Program-made: the position numbers and the translations under genes
The notes under the pieces: model-generated
The model's input: only the letters and a program-made list of their open reading frames with translations
Databases searched by the model: none
Told to the model about the DNA's origin: nothing
Source: Coenobita brevimanus
Lineage: Eukaryota > Arthropoda > Malacostraca > Decapoda > Coenobitidae
NCBI GenBank assembly: GCA_032717465.1
Contig: CM064663.1
Span: 16,627,425 to 16,691,424 of the forward strand
DNA: 64,000 bases
Direction: 5' to 3'
Part shown: positions 33,831 through 45,053 of the stretch, in pieces
How positions within the stretch are numbered: the stretch's first letter is position 1
How the letters are laid out: every line of letters starts with the position of its first letter

Positions 33831-34544
33831 CGGCGTTAAAATCAGCATCGCCTGCCCATCCAGTTAACCTGTTTTGGATTCTTGTCCTCCAGTTCCTATT
33901 AACAAGATGGGAAGGGAACAGTTGGCACATGGCCCCGGGGTGATTGACGGCTTATGGCTAATTGGTACTAAAGACTTGCTCAGGGTGGCAAGATAGGATT
34001 TCTGGCTCTAGTGTAACGTGATGAACATTGAGATGATGTATATAGTGAGTGAAGCATGATATGAGGCACTGGCTATACTGAAGTACTGTATACCTTGATA
34101 AAAACTATAGTACTGCAGATAGTGTGTGATATAATACAGGCCACTGGGTGTAATGAACTGAGCTATGATAAACCGTTTTGTTGTGTATATAGTGAATCTA
34201 ATGTAATACAGACCACTTGGTACACTGACATAAGAATATTCAGTAGTAAATAAACGGATGATGTATATGGTGTGATGAAAGAACAGTGACTATATCGATA
34301 TGCAAGGAATAAACCGTGTTGCGAATAATTTGGTAGGAATTTAAATGAGTTTCTGTTAATTTCAGAATCACTACGGTATTCTTTTTAGTGTAATCGGTGT
34401 CTATAATTCTCTGCATATATACTACCGATGTGCCCTACGACTTCAGTGGCCGACCCAGTCACGAAGTTTGATTCATGATGCCACAACTAATCTTTCTTCA
34501 TCAAAAACCTACTCCATAACTCTGGTTTATGGTAAGTTGGGGCG
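33831..34544. other. No gene seen
   Basis: Unique-looking sequence with loose internal similarity (TATAGTGAGTGAAGC, GTATATAGTGAATC, GTATATGGTGTGATG). No coding sequence recognised. Confidence 0.4.
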
Positions 34545-34830
34545 TTTATCGTCCACTCACTGGATGTACGGTAGTGTAACCTTAAGATGATTGTACACTA
34601 AGTCGTGCCAGGTGGTTTCGAGCGGGTACCATTTACCACGCTAGGTGGTAACCATATAACATAATGACACCTGGTGGTTTAGTGGGGTAGGGCGCTCGAA
34701 GCTGATGGGCCCCCTAAGCTTTTATATCTGAGGGAGGGTTGTGGTTTGTTGAATATATTATGCCACTCATGGGCGAATGACTCTGGTGACCCTTGCCTTG
34801 TTGGGACAGTAACTGACGGGATTGAGTGGC
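34545..34830 (+). mobile_element. SINE-S copy, diverged
   Basis: Order TCCACTCACTGGATGTACGG, GGTAACCATATAACATAATG, CCTGGTGGTTTAGTGGGGTA, TATATCTGAGGGAGGGTTGT, ATGCCACTCATGGGCGAATG matches the other copies in plus orientation. Confidence 0.65.
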
Positions 34831-35004
34831 TCTGCCTAGAGCCTCTATGCTTTCACTGGGAGAAATGGAGCATGAATGAACCAAAACACTTCCTGAAAAA
34901 AAAAAAAAATGTCGATGCTTACTGTACTCCTTAATTTTCAAGTATGATGTGTTCCATTATATATAACCTGTATATTAATTATACTTTAGTCTTAAGGTGT
35001 GAAA

Positions 35005-35008
<4 letters not shown>

Positions 35009-35067
<59 letters not shown>
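35009..35067. repeat. CT microsatellite
   Basis: About 29 CT units. Confidence 0.95.
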
Positions 35068-35070
<3 letters not shown>

Positions 35071-35600
35071 CTTAGCCATATCTGATTCTCACTCTTTCCC
35101 TGTTGTTTCCTTCTTACGTTCCGTCTCTTCTACTGCGTTTCTTTACCTCCACTCTTCTCCCGCTCGTACTTATCACCTCTTCACTCTTTACTTCCACTCT
35201 TTGCACTCCAGTATCACTCTTCGGTTCCCTCACTTCTCGTGTTTGCCTCTGTTTTCTGTTGTCACTTGTCTCCAGTAATCAACATTGTTCTCTGTGTTCC
35301 TTCCTCTCATCTCTTTTTGCCTCCACTGCATCGGTCCTCTTTTCTACCCTTTTGTCTCACATGTTAGTTTGATCATATTGGAATTAGCGTTTTTCCCCCA
35401 ACATATAACCTCGCCATGGGTCGACACACCTCCTGTTACCTGTACTTTCCATGTAATCCTTTATACTTCTCAGAATCCTTGCCTTTTTATCCCCGTTCTT
35501 TTCCCTCTCCCTCTCCTGATATTTGTTCCTCTTCCATTTTACACACTTGCCTCCTACTTTCTCGCCCCTCTGTTCTGTTTGTGTATTATTCTGTTAGTAT
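35068..35600. repeat. Pyrimidine-rich tract
   Basis: C/T-biased. Loose repeats of TCTTCACTCTTTACTTCCAC-like words at 35140-35350. Open frames are hydrophobic low complexity and not regarded as genes. Confidence 0.55.
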
Positions 35601-35654
35601 TCCTGGACACAAGTGACGGCAGGTGGCAGCTCAGCTTACCTTTGTTTACTGTCT

Positions 35655-35925
35655 GTCTGTCTATCTATTGCCAGACGCCGTTATCCCGGAAGGAGTGGCC
35701 ACAGACAAATCGCCTCCATGTCGCCCTGCCCCCCCCCCATTTCACTGCCCTGCTTCCAGCTCACACCCCCTCTCTCATATATCTTTCCACTCCTTCCCTC
35801 CATTTCATCCTTGGCCTCCACCTCATTCATATACACTCTCCTCTTCAGTCGCTCGCTCTCCATCCTCTCCACATGGCCAAACCAGCTCAGTGTGTTTCTC
35901 CTAACGCTGTACTGTAATTTGTAAT
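35655..35925 (-). pseudogene. LINE-B 3' end fragment
   Basis: CTATCTATTGCCAGACGCC tail complement, then the complement of the C-terminal coding region. The minus-strand frame 35681-35872 starts MERMESERLKRRVYMNEVE, matching ERMEGERLTKRVYVSEVD of the 10.2-kb copy. Confidence 0.8.
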
Positions 35926-35929
35926 AATT

Positions 35930-36424
35930 GGTGAATGAAAGTGAGCGTTTGTGAGGTGATAATTGGTTGGTTAGTTGGTTCCTGGTTCAGGGTAAATAGT
36001 TTTGCAATACGGCTTTGAAATATAGCCTGTGTATGTGTAATGTGATGTGTGATGTTGTGGCGTTGATGTATTATACTGGAAATGTATTAAGGTATATGAT
36101 ATCCAAAACTGGTGAGTGAAAAGTGGTATATTGATGATCATAACATCCACCAAAACCTGCTGTGAATGGGGTACCCGTCAAGTTATACCCTGGGAATAAA
36201 TGCAGTGTTATTTATGCAATGGAACCGGCGGTATAGAGGAAATATATGGATAAATACACAGTGCATACCGCCATCTGAAATATTAGAATGTCATTCAGTT
36301 TTATATTTAATGTGCAAATTATAATGGAAGTTACAAAATAGTGAAGTATTATAGCAGCTGGTTCCTTTATTGAATGAGTTCGTCAAGGCCTGGTTCAGCC
36401 TTACTACATCACAGTTATTGTACC
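35930..36424. other. No gene seen
   Basis: AT-rich, unique-looking, no family signature. Confidence 0.4.
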
Positions 36425-36691
36425 GGCTGAGCAGAAGAGTCGTGATGGGTAAGGTAAGACGGATGTAAAATTATATTATGAGAGGACGAAAGTGGTTCCT
36501 GGAGTGGCAGTGGCTGTGCAGACCAAATACTTACAGCAAGGCAAATAGGAGAAAATGCATGTGAGAAGGACTATATATTATACGAAAAAGGCGTCCGATA
36601 TTGTAGAGGGAGAGATTATGGAAGGTATTATGCATGTATGGTGTGGAAGGTAAGCTGATGAGTATTATAAAGAGCTTTTATGATGGCAGCG

Positions 36692-36723
<32 letters not shown>

Positions 36724-36899
36724 GTAGATGGATATTTCCGTGAGTTGTTTCATATCAGTAATGGAGTGGTACACCCTCAATCCAAAGTTTCTGAACCCCC
36801 CTTGGCGTGAGAGCGGTCGAAGCCAGGGATATGGAATGGCCAGGCGAACGGACAGTGGTTGAGGAGACGAAACCACGCCCCCAAACACCGTCACTACCA

Positions 36900-36902
<3 letters not shown>

Positions 36903-36938
<36 letters not shown>

Positions 36939-37128
36939 TTGATTGTATTATTACCACCGCCAAAGAAGGTTATGTGTTTGCCTGTGTCTGTTTGTTTGTT
37001 TGTTTGTTTGTTTGTCTCTTTGTCCGCGAGAAAGGGCCAGTCACCCCTTGGAGGAGGTATGCGTTTTCCGAGTCCCGTCTAATAACCATCATCATCATCA
37101 TCATCATCATTCATTATTATTATCATCA

Positions 37129-37159
<31 letters not shown>

Positions 37160-37215
37160 AATTGTTATTATTATATATATTATTATTATATTTATTATTA
37201 TTAGTAATATTAGTA
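36903..37215. repeat. Cluster of CT, TTTG, ATC and TTA microsatellites in the Tc1 element
   Basis: CT run 36903-36932; TTTG run about 36989-37015; ATC run about 37088-37110; TTA runs 37131-37205. These may have been carried in with a repeat inserted in the Tc1 element. Confidence 0.85.
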
Positions 37216-37685
37216 TTATATTTGCTACGTCCTTACACACAACGAATAACATCACCGACATAGTAATGCAGGTAGAAGTGAAAGAGGAACGGACCAATGA
37301 AAGAGCCAGTGTTGGAGAACACAGTTTAGAATGTGAGTTGGGTATGGCATTTCGGAACAAAATCTGGGGGAAAGTATGATAACATCTATGTTATTTGAAG
37401 CCTATGCAACTGTTCTAGAAGCAGTTGCATGTTGAGACACTCTTTTTCAATACTATTTCAGTAGGTTTGATAGGAAAGTGAGGTTTGTTAGCTGCATCTG
37501 AACTTTTCTCTCATCATGTCTGACGACGATAGTGATGAACTAGATTATACACACCACTTATTCATATTTTGTCTGTAATGTTCTAAAAGTCATATTCTTT
37601 GTTTGTAGCCACCACATGAAAACCATAAGGTATGGAAGAAAAGGGCGTCAATTAAACTTTCTATTTTATTAAAGATCACAAGGTC

Positions 37686-38352
37686 TTAATACCTTGTCCA
37701 TCCTCCCTGGGCCTCAATAACAGCCTGCAGGCGGGAAGGCATGGAATTCACCAAGTTAGTACAGATGTTTGGACGACGTCTGATGCTCTCCCACACCTCT
37801 CTCGTCTTCATTTCTACGGCCCTCCCAGTCTTCGACCATAATCCCCCACAAGTTTTCTATGGGGTTCATGTCACACCCCTTAGAAGGCCAGTCAATAAGG
37901 TGAAACTCTGGGTGTTGACGGAACCAGTTCATCACTGCGTTGCTGGTATGAATTGGGGAGCGGTCTTGGACAAGTATGATGTCGTTTGGTTCCGGGATGG
38001 CGTATGCACGGACTGATGGCAAGAGCGAAGTTTCCAAAATATTTATGTATTCTTCAGCATTAAGATAACCGTCAATGGTCACCAACTCTCCTTGGCCTGC
38101 TGCCCACATCCAACCATAACAAGACACTGACAACCTCCCACTTCTTGCTCTCTCGGTAATGTTTATGGCATCATGACGAGTGTTTGCCAATCGCCAGCAG
38201 TGTTTCCCAGTTGTTGCCACACTTTGAAATGATTTTTCATCCGTAAAAATCACGTTCTGCCAGAAGTCCACACCATACTGCCTGTATCGCTGAGCGAATC
38301 TTAGTCGTGTCTCCTTATGTTGTTGACTCAGTTTCGCCTGGCCATTCCACAT
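37686..38352 (-). pseudogene. Tc1/mariner transposase, N-terminally deleted and frameshifted
   Basis: A 198-codon open frame (37756-38352) holds the DDE catalytic region: Asp38 in VIFTDEKSF, Asp130 in ILVQDRSPIHTS, and Glu166 in DMNPIENLWG. There are 35 residues between the second Asp and the Glu (DD35E spacing). The N-terminal helix-turn-helix DNA-binding domain is absent; the ATG lies in the terminal inverted repeat, so an internal deletion has joined the repeat to the catalytic domain. After residue about 175 the frame shifts by one. The genuine C-terminus (IRRRPNICTNLVNSMPSR, then LQAVIEAQGGWTRY) continues in another frame to a stop at 37686. It cannot encode a working enzyme as it stands. 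Confidence 0.88.
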
Positions 38353-39170
38353 CCCTAGCTTCGACCGCTCTCACGCCAAGGGGGGTTCAGAAACTTTGGA
38401 TTGAGGGTGTACATGAGTGTCTGATTTCACCAGCGTTGTTAAATATCTACTGGTGGTGTAATGTAAGAAGTAAAGCAAATGTTGGGGTAAGGGTTCTGAA
38501 GCGTTAATGAATGGAGTGAGGTGGAATATTTCGTATTTGATGTAAGCACGTAATGCTGTGCTGATTGCTAAGTGTAAAGGAGTATCTCTGGAAACTGGTA
38601 CAGAGTTTTGTGAATATGTATGAGAGACTAATTCTGATAGTGAATATAGATGGAGTAAAGTTGCTACATGGGGAGAGACTTGATTGGCGGAAGAGTTCAT
38701 GTAATCTATACACAATGATAGATTACAGGTATCTGTGTTAAAGAAAGAGGGGAATAGTGTCAGCGGAAGTAAATTAGGTAATGTTATGAAGCCCTTGATG
38801 TAGAACTGAGTTCTGACAGTGCAGGCTGTATCAGGACTGCATCAGGATATGTCAACGCCTACCTCTATGTATGGATGTGATATTATGGGATGGCAGGAGT
38901 AGCAGTCTTAAGGGTTAGATCAGAAGAGACGGACTGCATGCGGTGTGTGTCGGATGGATGTGTTTGAAAATAATGAGCCCGTGAAACAGGGAAGTATGTT
39001 GATCTGTGGGTAGAAGAGATTGTATTGTAATGGTATGATGTGAGGAGTGCCAAGAAAAACGTCAATGGGGTTGGTAAGTGGTTGAGTGAATGTGCAAGGT
39101 ATGAACGTTGAGAAGGTTAAGTAGCTGACGAATGATGGCAGTGTTAAGGTAGAGTATGTTTGAAGATGCA

Positions 39171-39775
39171 CGTGACACTGAATGCACTTTTATTTTAACT
39201 TGACAATCGAGAAATTCTCTTCCCAGCAGACACTATAAAATCCATTTCATTACAGTCTGTATAACGTTACACCTGTGTTGTGAGGCCGACAGTTTTGCAG
39301 GCTTGAATGATGCGTGAATGGATGTGGGTCATTTATCTGGCCACACTCTGGCTAATTTCCATACCTCTGTGCTTTTATGATCTTGTTGGTAAATTCCTTT
39401 GGCCTCATGCATTATACTAAAACAGGGATGGAATTTTATGTCTATCTATCTATCTGTCAGTACCTCTATATATCTTTCTGTCTGTCTGTCTCCACCTCTC
39501 TTGATATATATTGTGTGTGTGCCCGCGCGCATGCCAGTATGTGCACGTGTGCACTTACACGTGCTTGTTAACCTCCAGCGAGGTATAATAGTTAATGGAT
39601 GGAGTCAGGCGTAACCCAACTCCAGTATAATAAAGCCGATATATATATTATAACCTGTTGCCCGGAGCAGACAGGTGAAATGCTAGTATGCTTATGCAGG
39701 TGTCTTTATTATAGTTTGGAATACTCAGTTCTGAATATATGCATTTGATTGTATTGTTCATTTTTAATGGAGGAA

Positions 39776-39778
<3 letters not shown>
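39171..39778. other. No gene seen
   Basis: Contains TATCTATCTATCTGTC-type repeats at 39440-39505. No coding sequence recognised. Confidence 0.35.

Positions 39779-39836
<58 letters not shown>
39779..39836. repeat. AC microsatellite
   Basis: 29 AC/CA units. Confidence 0.95.
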
Positions 39837-39837
<1 letters not shown>

Positions 39838-40538
39838 CTTTGTCGTATGACGGGGATGAACGGTATCAGAAATCCACGTTCTCTATATATTCAAGAAGAC
39901 CAAGAAAAGGATTTTTTTTTTTTTTTTAATCACCGCCCTTACACTCTCATTCACTAATTCCTCACCTGCTTCATAAATTCCCAGCACCAGTATTTCCTGT
40001 CTTTCTGCCTCAACATATGTGTTTCCAGAGCCAGAAAGGCAGCATACAGCTTCCCCATTTCCATCTCTACTTACTGCAACAGAGAGATATCTGGTCTAAA
40101 TCCGACCTCTTTCTAAAACCTCTCGTTCATTTCCTACTATTCCATCGATTCTGTCACTCCCAGTCTCTCATAATTGCCGTTCAATATTTCTTTCCCACGG
40201 CGCAAAGACAAACACATTTATGACTGCCTCACCATCCTTTTTCCTCGTCCTGTTTCTGCGACAGTGGTTTTCGTAGTATGTCGCCTCTTATTCTTCTCGC
40301 TTCCCTCTACTCACTAATCATTCTTGTCTGAGAGAGGATTGGTATGATTCTCTGACCGTAAATGATTTTCTCAGACATGATGCGTTGAGGAGGAAAGTGA
40401 CCTGTGTGAAGTAAGCGCAGTGGAACCGTAGGTATAATTTTGTACTGGGGTTTAACAGTGGAATTGTTACTTTAAACTATAGATCTTCTTGTACTTTACC
40501 ATTCTCTCAGGACAATCTGCAGATATTTCAGTTCCATT
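39837..40538. other. No gene seen
   Basis: Pyrimidine-biased from about 39925 to 40330, then unique-looking. No protein family recognised. Confidence 0.35.
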
Positions 40539-41015
40539 CAGCCACTGTCTCTCCCTTATATTTCAGGTCCAACCAGCCACTGTCTCTCCCTTATATTTCA
40601 GGTCCAACCAGCCAGTCTCTCCCTTATATTTCAGGTCCATTCAGCCACTGTCTCTCCCTTATATTTCAGGTCCAACCAGCCAGTCTTTCCCTTATATTTC
40701 AGGTCCAACCAGCCAGTCTTTCCCTTATATTTCAGGTCCATTCAGCCAGTCTTTCCCTTATATTTCAGGTCCATTCAGCCACTGTCTCTCCCTTATATTT
40801 CAGGTCCAACCAGCCACTGTCTCTCCCTTATATTTCAGGTCCAACCAGCCACTGTCTCTCCCTTATATTTCAGGTCCAACCAGCCACTGTCTCTCCCTTA
40901 TATTTCAGGTCCATTCAGCCACTGTCTCTCCCTTATATTTCAGGTCCATTCAGCCAGTCTTTCCCTTATATCTCAGGTCCATTCAGCCACTGTCCCTCCC
41001 TTATATTTCAACATT
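40539..41015 (+). repeat. Minisatellite of 35- and 33-bp units, each with a 3' splice-site-like core
   Basis: Thirteen complete units and one decayed unit. Long units read CAGCCACTGTCTCTCCCTTA then TATTTCAGGTCCAAC; short ones have CAGCCAGTC(T/C)TTCCC. Starts: 40539, 40574, 40609, 40642, 40677, 40710, 40743, 40776, 40811, 40846, 40881, 40916, 40951, 40984. A further variant is CCAAC versus CCATT at the unit end. The 229-codon open frame over it is a by-product of the repeat. Confidence 0.93.
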
Positions 41016-41384
41016 TCACCACACACTGCAGCAGCCCCTGATACTTTCTCCCATTTTGACCTTCCTTTGCTTCACACAGTTCTGTCCTGCTGATCCGTCT
41101 TCTTGTCTTTCTTCTCCAGTCATTCCACATCCAGTTATTCCTGTACCAACTTTCATCTTTTCATGTCAGTACTCATAAAACCCTCCCTTTATCTGTTCTC
41201 ATTTTTCTCTCCACTTTCATTCTGCCTTTCATCGCCCTTCTTATCACAGTTTTTTACTTACTCCAAAGGAGCTTCTGCCAACGCTCCTTTACACTCAGAC
41301 TTCCTCCAAACTGTACATCCACTCTGTTTTACTCTGTCTCATCATTAATATATAATCACATGTCACCAGACTGTATAATACGAA
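41016..41384. other. Pyrimidine-biased DNA, no gene seen
   Basis: C/T-rich, with no recognisable coding or RNA features. Confidence 0.4.
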
Positions 41385-41740
41385 AATATATATATATTTT
41401 TTTATGTGTCCGACTCTGGGTAAAGGCTTCAGGGCCTATATCTCGGGGGTAGTAGCCTATCCCAAGGCCCAGTAGTCCTCCTACACCTCCACATGTCACC
41501 ACTTCGGCGCTAACACCCACCATCCATATTGAATACATGCTAGGGCTGTCTCATACAGGACTGGTGTATTGGTATTAGCGGGGGTATTTTTATGACATGT
41601 CGGCAGGTCATCTGGTAGATCAGGAAAGTCCGCTTTTATGAAATTCAAATCCTTAAACTGTTCCCTGCCCCAGCCGGGATTCGAACCTGGCTCCATCAGG
41701 ACTGCAGGCCACCTCTCTACCGATTCAGCCATCGCAAAAA
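41385..41740 (-). mobile_element. tRNA-Cys-like SINE, about 355 bp
   Basis: The minus strand from 41735 reads CGATGGCTGAATCGGTAGAG (A box), a loop CTGCAGT (anticodon GCA, Cys) and GGTTCGAATCCCGGC (B box). A body of about 270 bp follows and ends in an A/T-rich tail (41389-41405). The 78-codon minus frame over the head is incidental. Confidence 0.7.
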
Positions 41741-41859
41741 TGGCCTAGGTAAAACAATGCTTCTTTACTCTTTGAACTGCATAACTTCACACAGCAAACA
41801 GGTGTGAGTGATAACTGACATGCCGTATGTCCACAGGTGTGTCCAAGGAATATTTAACA

Positions 41860-42086
41860 TAATACATTTCCCCTGCTTGTCTCTCGCCTGTTCCGTCTTC
41901 ACCTGCGTTTCCCTCCTTCACGTTCCGCCTTCTCTCCATCTCTCCCTTTCCTCCCCTCCCCTCCAGTTGTTCTTTCTCTCCTTTGCTGGTATTATCTTCA
42001 TAATGTCATATTCAAGAGCCCCTCCACGTCTATTATTTACCTCCCTCCCCTCCACCAATATAAAAGATTTCTCCCGCACACCATCA

Positions 42087-42117
<31 letters not shown>

Positions 42118-42125
42118 CAGAGTTT
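41860..42125. repeat. Pyrimidine-rich tract with CT run
   Basis: C/T-rich; CT run at 42090-42118. Confidence 0.7.
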
Positions 42126-42284
42126 GTGTATATATATTTCTTTTTCCTCACACCTCCAGGGGCTGCCAATTAATTTCTTTTGCCTTCTCTGAGTCACCTC
42201 ACTTTTATTGGTCTTTGTACATTTTCATTGTTTTACGTCCATAGACTTTATTCATTTTTGTCATCACTGTTGTTTCCGTTGTAA

Positions 42285-42530
42285 TGTGTCCCTTCCTCCT
42301 TTATTGCCCCATCTGGTGTGTTGGGGCCAGGGTTTACACTGCTTATTCCGGACACTGAAGGCAAAAGTGACCAGTTGCCTTTCCCTGAGTGGCATTAGGT
42401 GACCCATAAATCCCAACCATTCCTTAGTGTTAATCCCCTTACGGCTAATTCCGTTTGGAGCGTTGTAATCCACTAAAAGCAGAGGTCCATTTGTTAGACA
42501 TGGGATTACCACTCGGCCTATTAGTCATTC
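42285..42530 (-). mobile_element. SINE-S copy, diverged
   Basis: TTGCCCCATCTGGTGTG, GTTGCCTTTCCCTGAGTGG, CATTAGGTGACCCATAAATC and TTTGGAGCGTTGTAATCCAC follow the SINE-S order in minus orientation. The hairpin part is poorly kept. Confidence 0.6.
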
Positions 42531-42589
42531 ATTTGTGTGGTAGTGATGGATCCGTCTCTGGTGCATCACTGTGTATCTGTTGGTGCTTT

Positions 42590-43200
42590 AATGGCGGATC
42601 TTTCTCTCCCCCTCTCTTTCCGTCTCATGCTTCTTTTCATTCTGCTTTCCTCCTCTTCCTTCCTTCCCACTCTCCCTCTCTCCATTCCCGGACTTCACTT
42701 CCCTCCTTTCCTGCATTTCTTACCTGACACTCAAATTTTCTTTCCCTGCGCTCTCGCTCCTACTCAATGTTCATTCCTTCTGTTTTTCTTTCTCTTTTCC
42801 TTCACTCTTTCCTTCCCACGATTCCTTTCCACCTACCCTCAGACTGCCTTTCCTCCCGTCTCCTCTTCCACATTTCTTACCTCCTTCTCATTTCCTCCTT
42901 CCCTTTCTCTCATCTCCTCTTCTCTCCTTCCCACTCCCGGTACCTTCCATCTTCTTTCTTGCTTTCCCTCACACTTCCCTTTCCAGCATTCCGTTCCTCC
43001 TACGTTCCGAAACTATCTACTTTCTCTCACCTATTCCTTCACATTATTCCTTCCCTCCTACCCCTCCCATTCCTTCTCCCGCACTTCTCAACAGATTTCC
43101 CTCCCTCTTTTCCTTCCCCACGTCCCCTCCATTCCAGCACCCTAGGACCTTCAGTCATCTCTTCCACTCTCTCCGCCACTCTTCATTTGCCTCTTCTATA
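42590..43200. repeat. Pyrimidine-rich tract
   Basis: C/T-rich throughout with CTTCCTTCCC words. Frames of 90-202 codons are low complexity and not genes. Confidence 0.75.
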
Positions 43201-43791
43201 ATCGTCCTTAGTCCAGTGGGAAGGCTGGTAGCTTGCAAGACCATAATCCTGTATATTTAATAGACTTTGCTGTAGTGCCGGGAGTTCTTTCAATGAACCT
43301 TCAAATATGTTTGTGAAAATATTTAGGACTCACTGGACTGCATTCTTATTGACGAAGAAAAAGTATGACTTCTTCCTTAGCAGTTTATTTTACATTTTAC
43401 ACTTCCGTATTCTCTTGTCTGTTATTACCTGGTTTTTATATCGGCAAAGACTACATTACTAACATACACATTGTAAGAACAGGCCGTGAACGGACAAACA
43501 AGTAAAGAATTCCAAGGGAGCCGCGTAAGTTGGTGACAGTAGGGGTCACTGCACGTGGTGATGTGTACGAGGGAGGGTGTGGAGGCGCTGGCGGGGATGT
43601 ATAATGCGTATTCGTCTTCATCCCTTCATTGCGTTGCCTTATTCTGTTCGTGTCATCTACCAATCTCTTTACTGAGCTTAGAAGAATCTTTACGTATAGG
43701 GTTCAGCTTTAGTCTTCCTTAATCCTTCAGTGCGAGAGATTTGCCCCACCTTGAACAAAATCGCTTGGCGGCAGCATCATTAAAGAACCAT
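43201..43791. other. No gene; hairpin-family core
   Basis: TTAATCCTTCAGTGCGAGAG and TTGAACAAAATCGCTTGGCG at 43720-43765 are a copy of the short hairpin family. The rest is unique-looking. Confidence 0.4.
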
Positions 43792-44014
43792 TTATGAAAC
43801 AGGTCAACTCTGGAACTGTCTCCTTCTGTCTGTATTTCCTACTTCCTATGATCTCCAGTCTTTCAAACTCAGTGTGTCCAGGCATCTCGAAATAAATGGA
43901 TCTTGAATTTGGCTCACTTTTGTTTTTGTTTTTGTTTTTTTCTTGGAAGGAACGTTTTGCGGACGCAGCCTTTGGTTCCTTCTTCCTCGCATCAAGAAAA
44001 TAAATAAATAAATG
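43792..44014 (+). pseudogene. LINE-A 3' terminal fragment
   Basis: Starts ATTTATGAAACAGGTCAACT, homologous to 47960 onward, and runs to the 3' hairpin and an AAATAAATAAAT tail. Only the last about 35 codons and the 3' UTR remain. Confidence 0.85.
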
Positions 44015-44181
44015 TGACATGCGGGGGCTGAAGGGGCTTATGTGCCACATCTCAAAATATTTTAAGTCTTCAGGGTAAGTTGATAAAAAAGTCTGTTATT
44101 CGTATAAACAGCTTCAACGCGTACCCAGATTATACAGCCTATCTAACTGCCAATAGCAATGTTATGGCTGTGCACGGAGTT

Positions 44182-44184
<3 letters not shown>

Positions 44185-44231
<47 letters not shown>
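44185..44231. repeat. GA microsatellite
   Basis: About 23 GA units. Confidence 0.95.
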
Positions 44232-44233
<2 letters not shown>

Positions 44234-44479
44234 GATATAGTGAGTGTGACTGAGTGACTGGCTTAACTGACTGACTGACTGACTTGAACCACACCTTTCC
44301 GACCAAGAGGGTATCGTGTGAGGCACCTAAAGACCAATACAGATGGCGCTGTGCTGGTGACTGCAGTTCCGGACAGTGGTGTTGGTGGTGGTGGTGGTGA
44401 GTTTGCGACATGTGTGTATGTGAGCGTATGGGTGACGTGATTGTATTGCACTGGCAGCGGTAGTGTTGGAATGCTGTGC

Positions 44480-44480
<1 letters not shown>

Positions 44481-44541
<61 letters not shown>
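44481..44541. repeat. GT microsatellite
   Basis: About 30 GT units, then TTG repeats. Confidence 0.95.
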
Positions 44542-44542
<1 letters not shown>

Positions 44543-44907
44543 GTTGTTGTTGTAACCCCAGGCTTATTTTGCTCTGACCCCGGTGGAATGCAGGCTAAAG
44601 TTCTCCCTCTTCTGCAGTCCACCATCATCAGTTCTGTGGATAGGGAGGGAGTTGAAGTATGTCACACACAACAGTTTATACATAAGGCATAAACATAACG
44701 TTGAGAATTATTATAATAGCGCTGAACACGGGAAGAGAACAGTGACTGAGTACTAGATGGATGGTAGAGATTTGTTGCGTTGTTGCATGATACACGATGT
44801 TGCAGTGACATGAGCAGACGTGATTCCTACACTGAGTAAGGCACATAGCCCGTCAACCCGGAAGCAGATGAAGACAATAGTATACTATATAATATAAGAC
44901 GGAAAAC

Positions 44908-44910
<3 letters not shown>

Positions 44911-44991
<81 letters not shown>
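44911..44991. repeat. CT then AC compound microsatellite
   Basis: (CT)16 followed by (AC)23. Confidence 0.95.
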
Positions 44992-44992
<1 letters not shown>

Positions 44993-45053
44993 TGGAGTGG
45001 GGCAAGACAGGAAGAAGCAGACTATGGACAGCGCGGAGCCACTGCCAGAGAGC

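Larger units (their letters stand above)
36773..38409 (-). mobile_element. Tc1/mariner-type DNA transposon, 1637 bp, inserted at TA
   Basis: Ends are inverted repeats of about 76 bp (36773-36848 and 38333-38409) that start CACCCTCAATCCAAAGTTTC and differ at about two positions. TA flanks both sides (36771-36772 and 38410-38411), the Tc1/mariner target duplication. The minus-strand transposase remnant is inside. The non-coding part holds CT, GTTT, ATC and TTA repeats (36903-37200) and a GCGGAGGTATGCG-type repeat end at 37053. The element lies inside LINE-C. Confidence 0.88.
36425..39170 (+). pseudogene. LINE-C: decayed non-LTR reverse transcriptase split by a Tc1 element
   Basis: The left part (to 36772) reads YTKKASDIVEGEIM, then in another frame LWKVLCMYGVEGKLMSIIKS and FYDGS. 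A GT expansion follows (36691-36719) and then VKVDGYFRELFHISNGV. The right part (from 38412) reads HECLISPALLNIYW and VGVRVLKR. With the Tc1 element and one TA copy removed, HISNGV and HECLISPA become continuous and in frame, matching the GVRQGC(I/V)MSPxLFN block of crustacean LINEs. Downstream decay is heavy, with traces such as TSMYGCD and RRDGLHAVCVGWMC up to about 39100. Multiple stops and at least one frameshift make it dead. Confidence 0.75.

Noticed and set aside
41660..41735. Possible tRNA-Cys (GCA) gene
   Set aside because: A and B boxes are good but the acceptor arm does not pair and the sequence continues as a repeat body.
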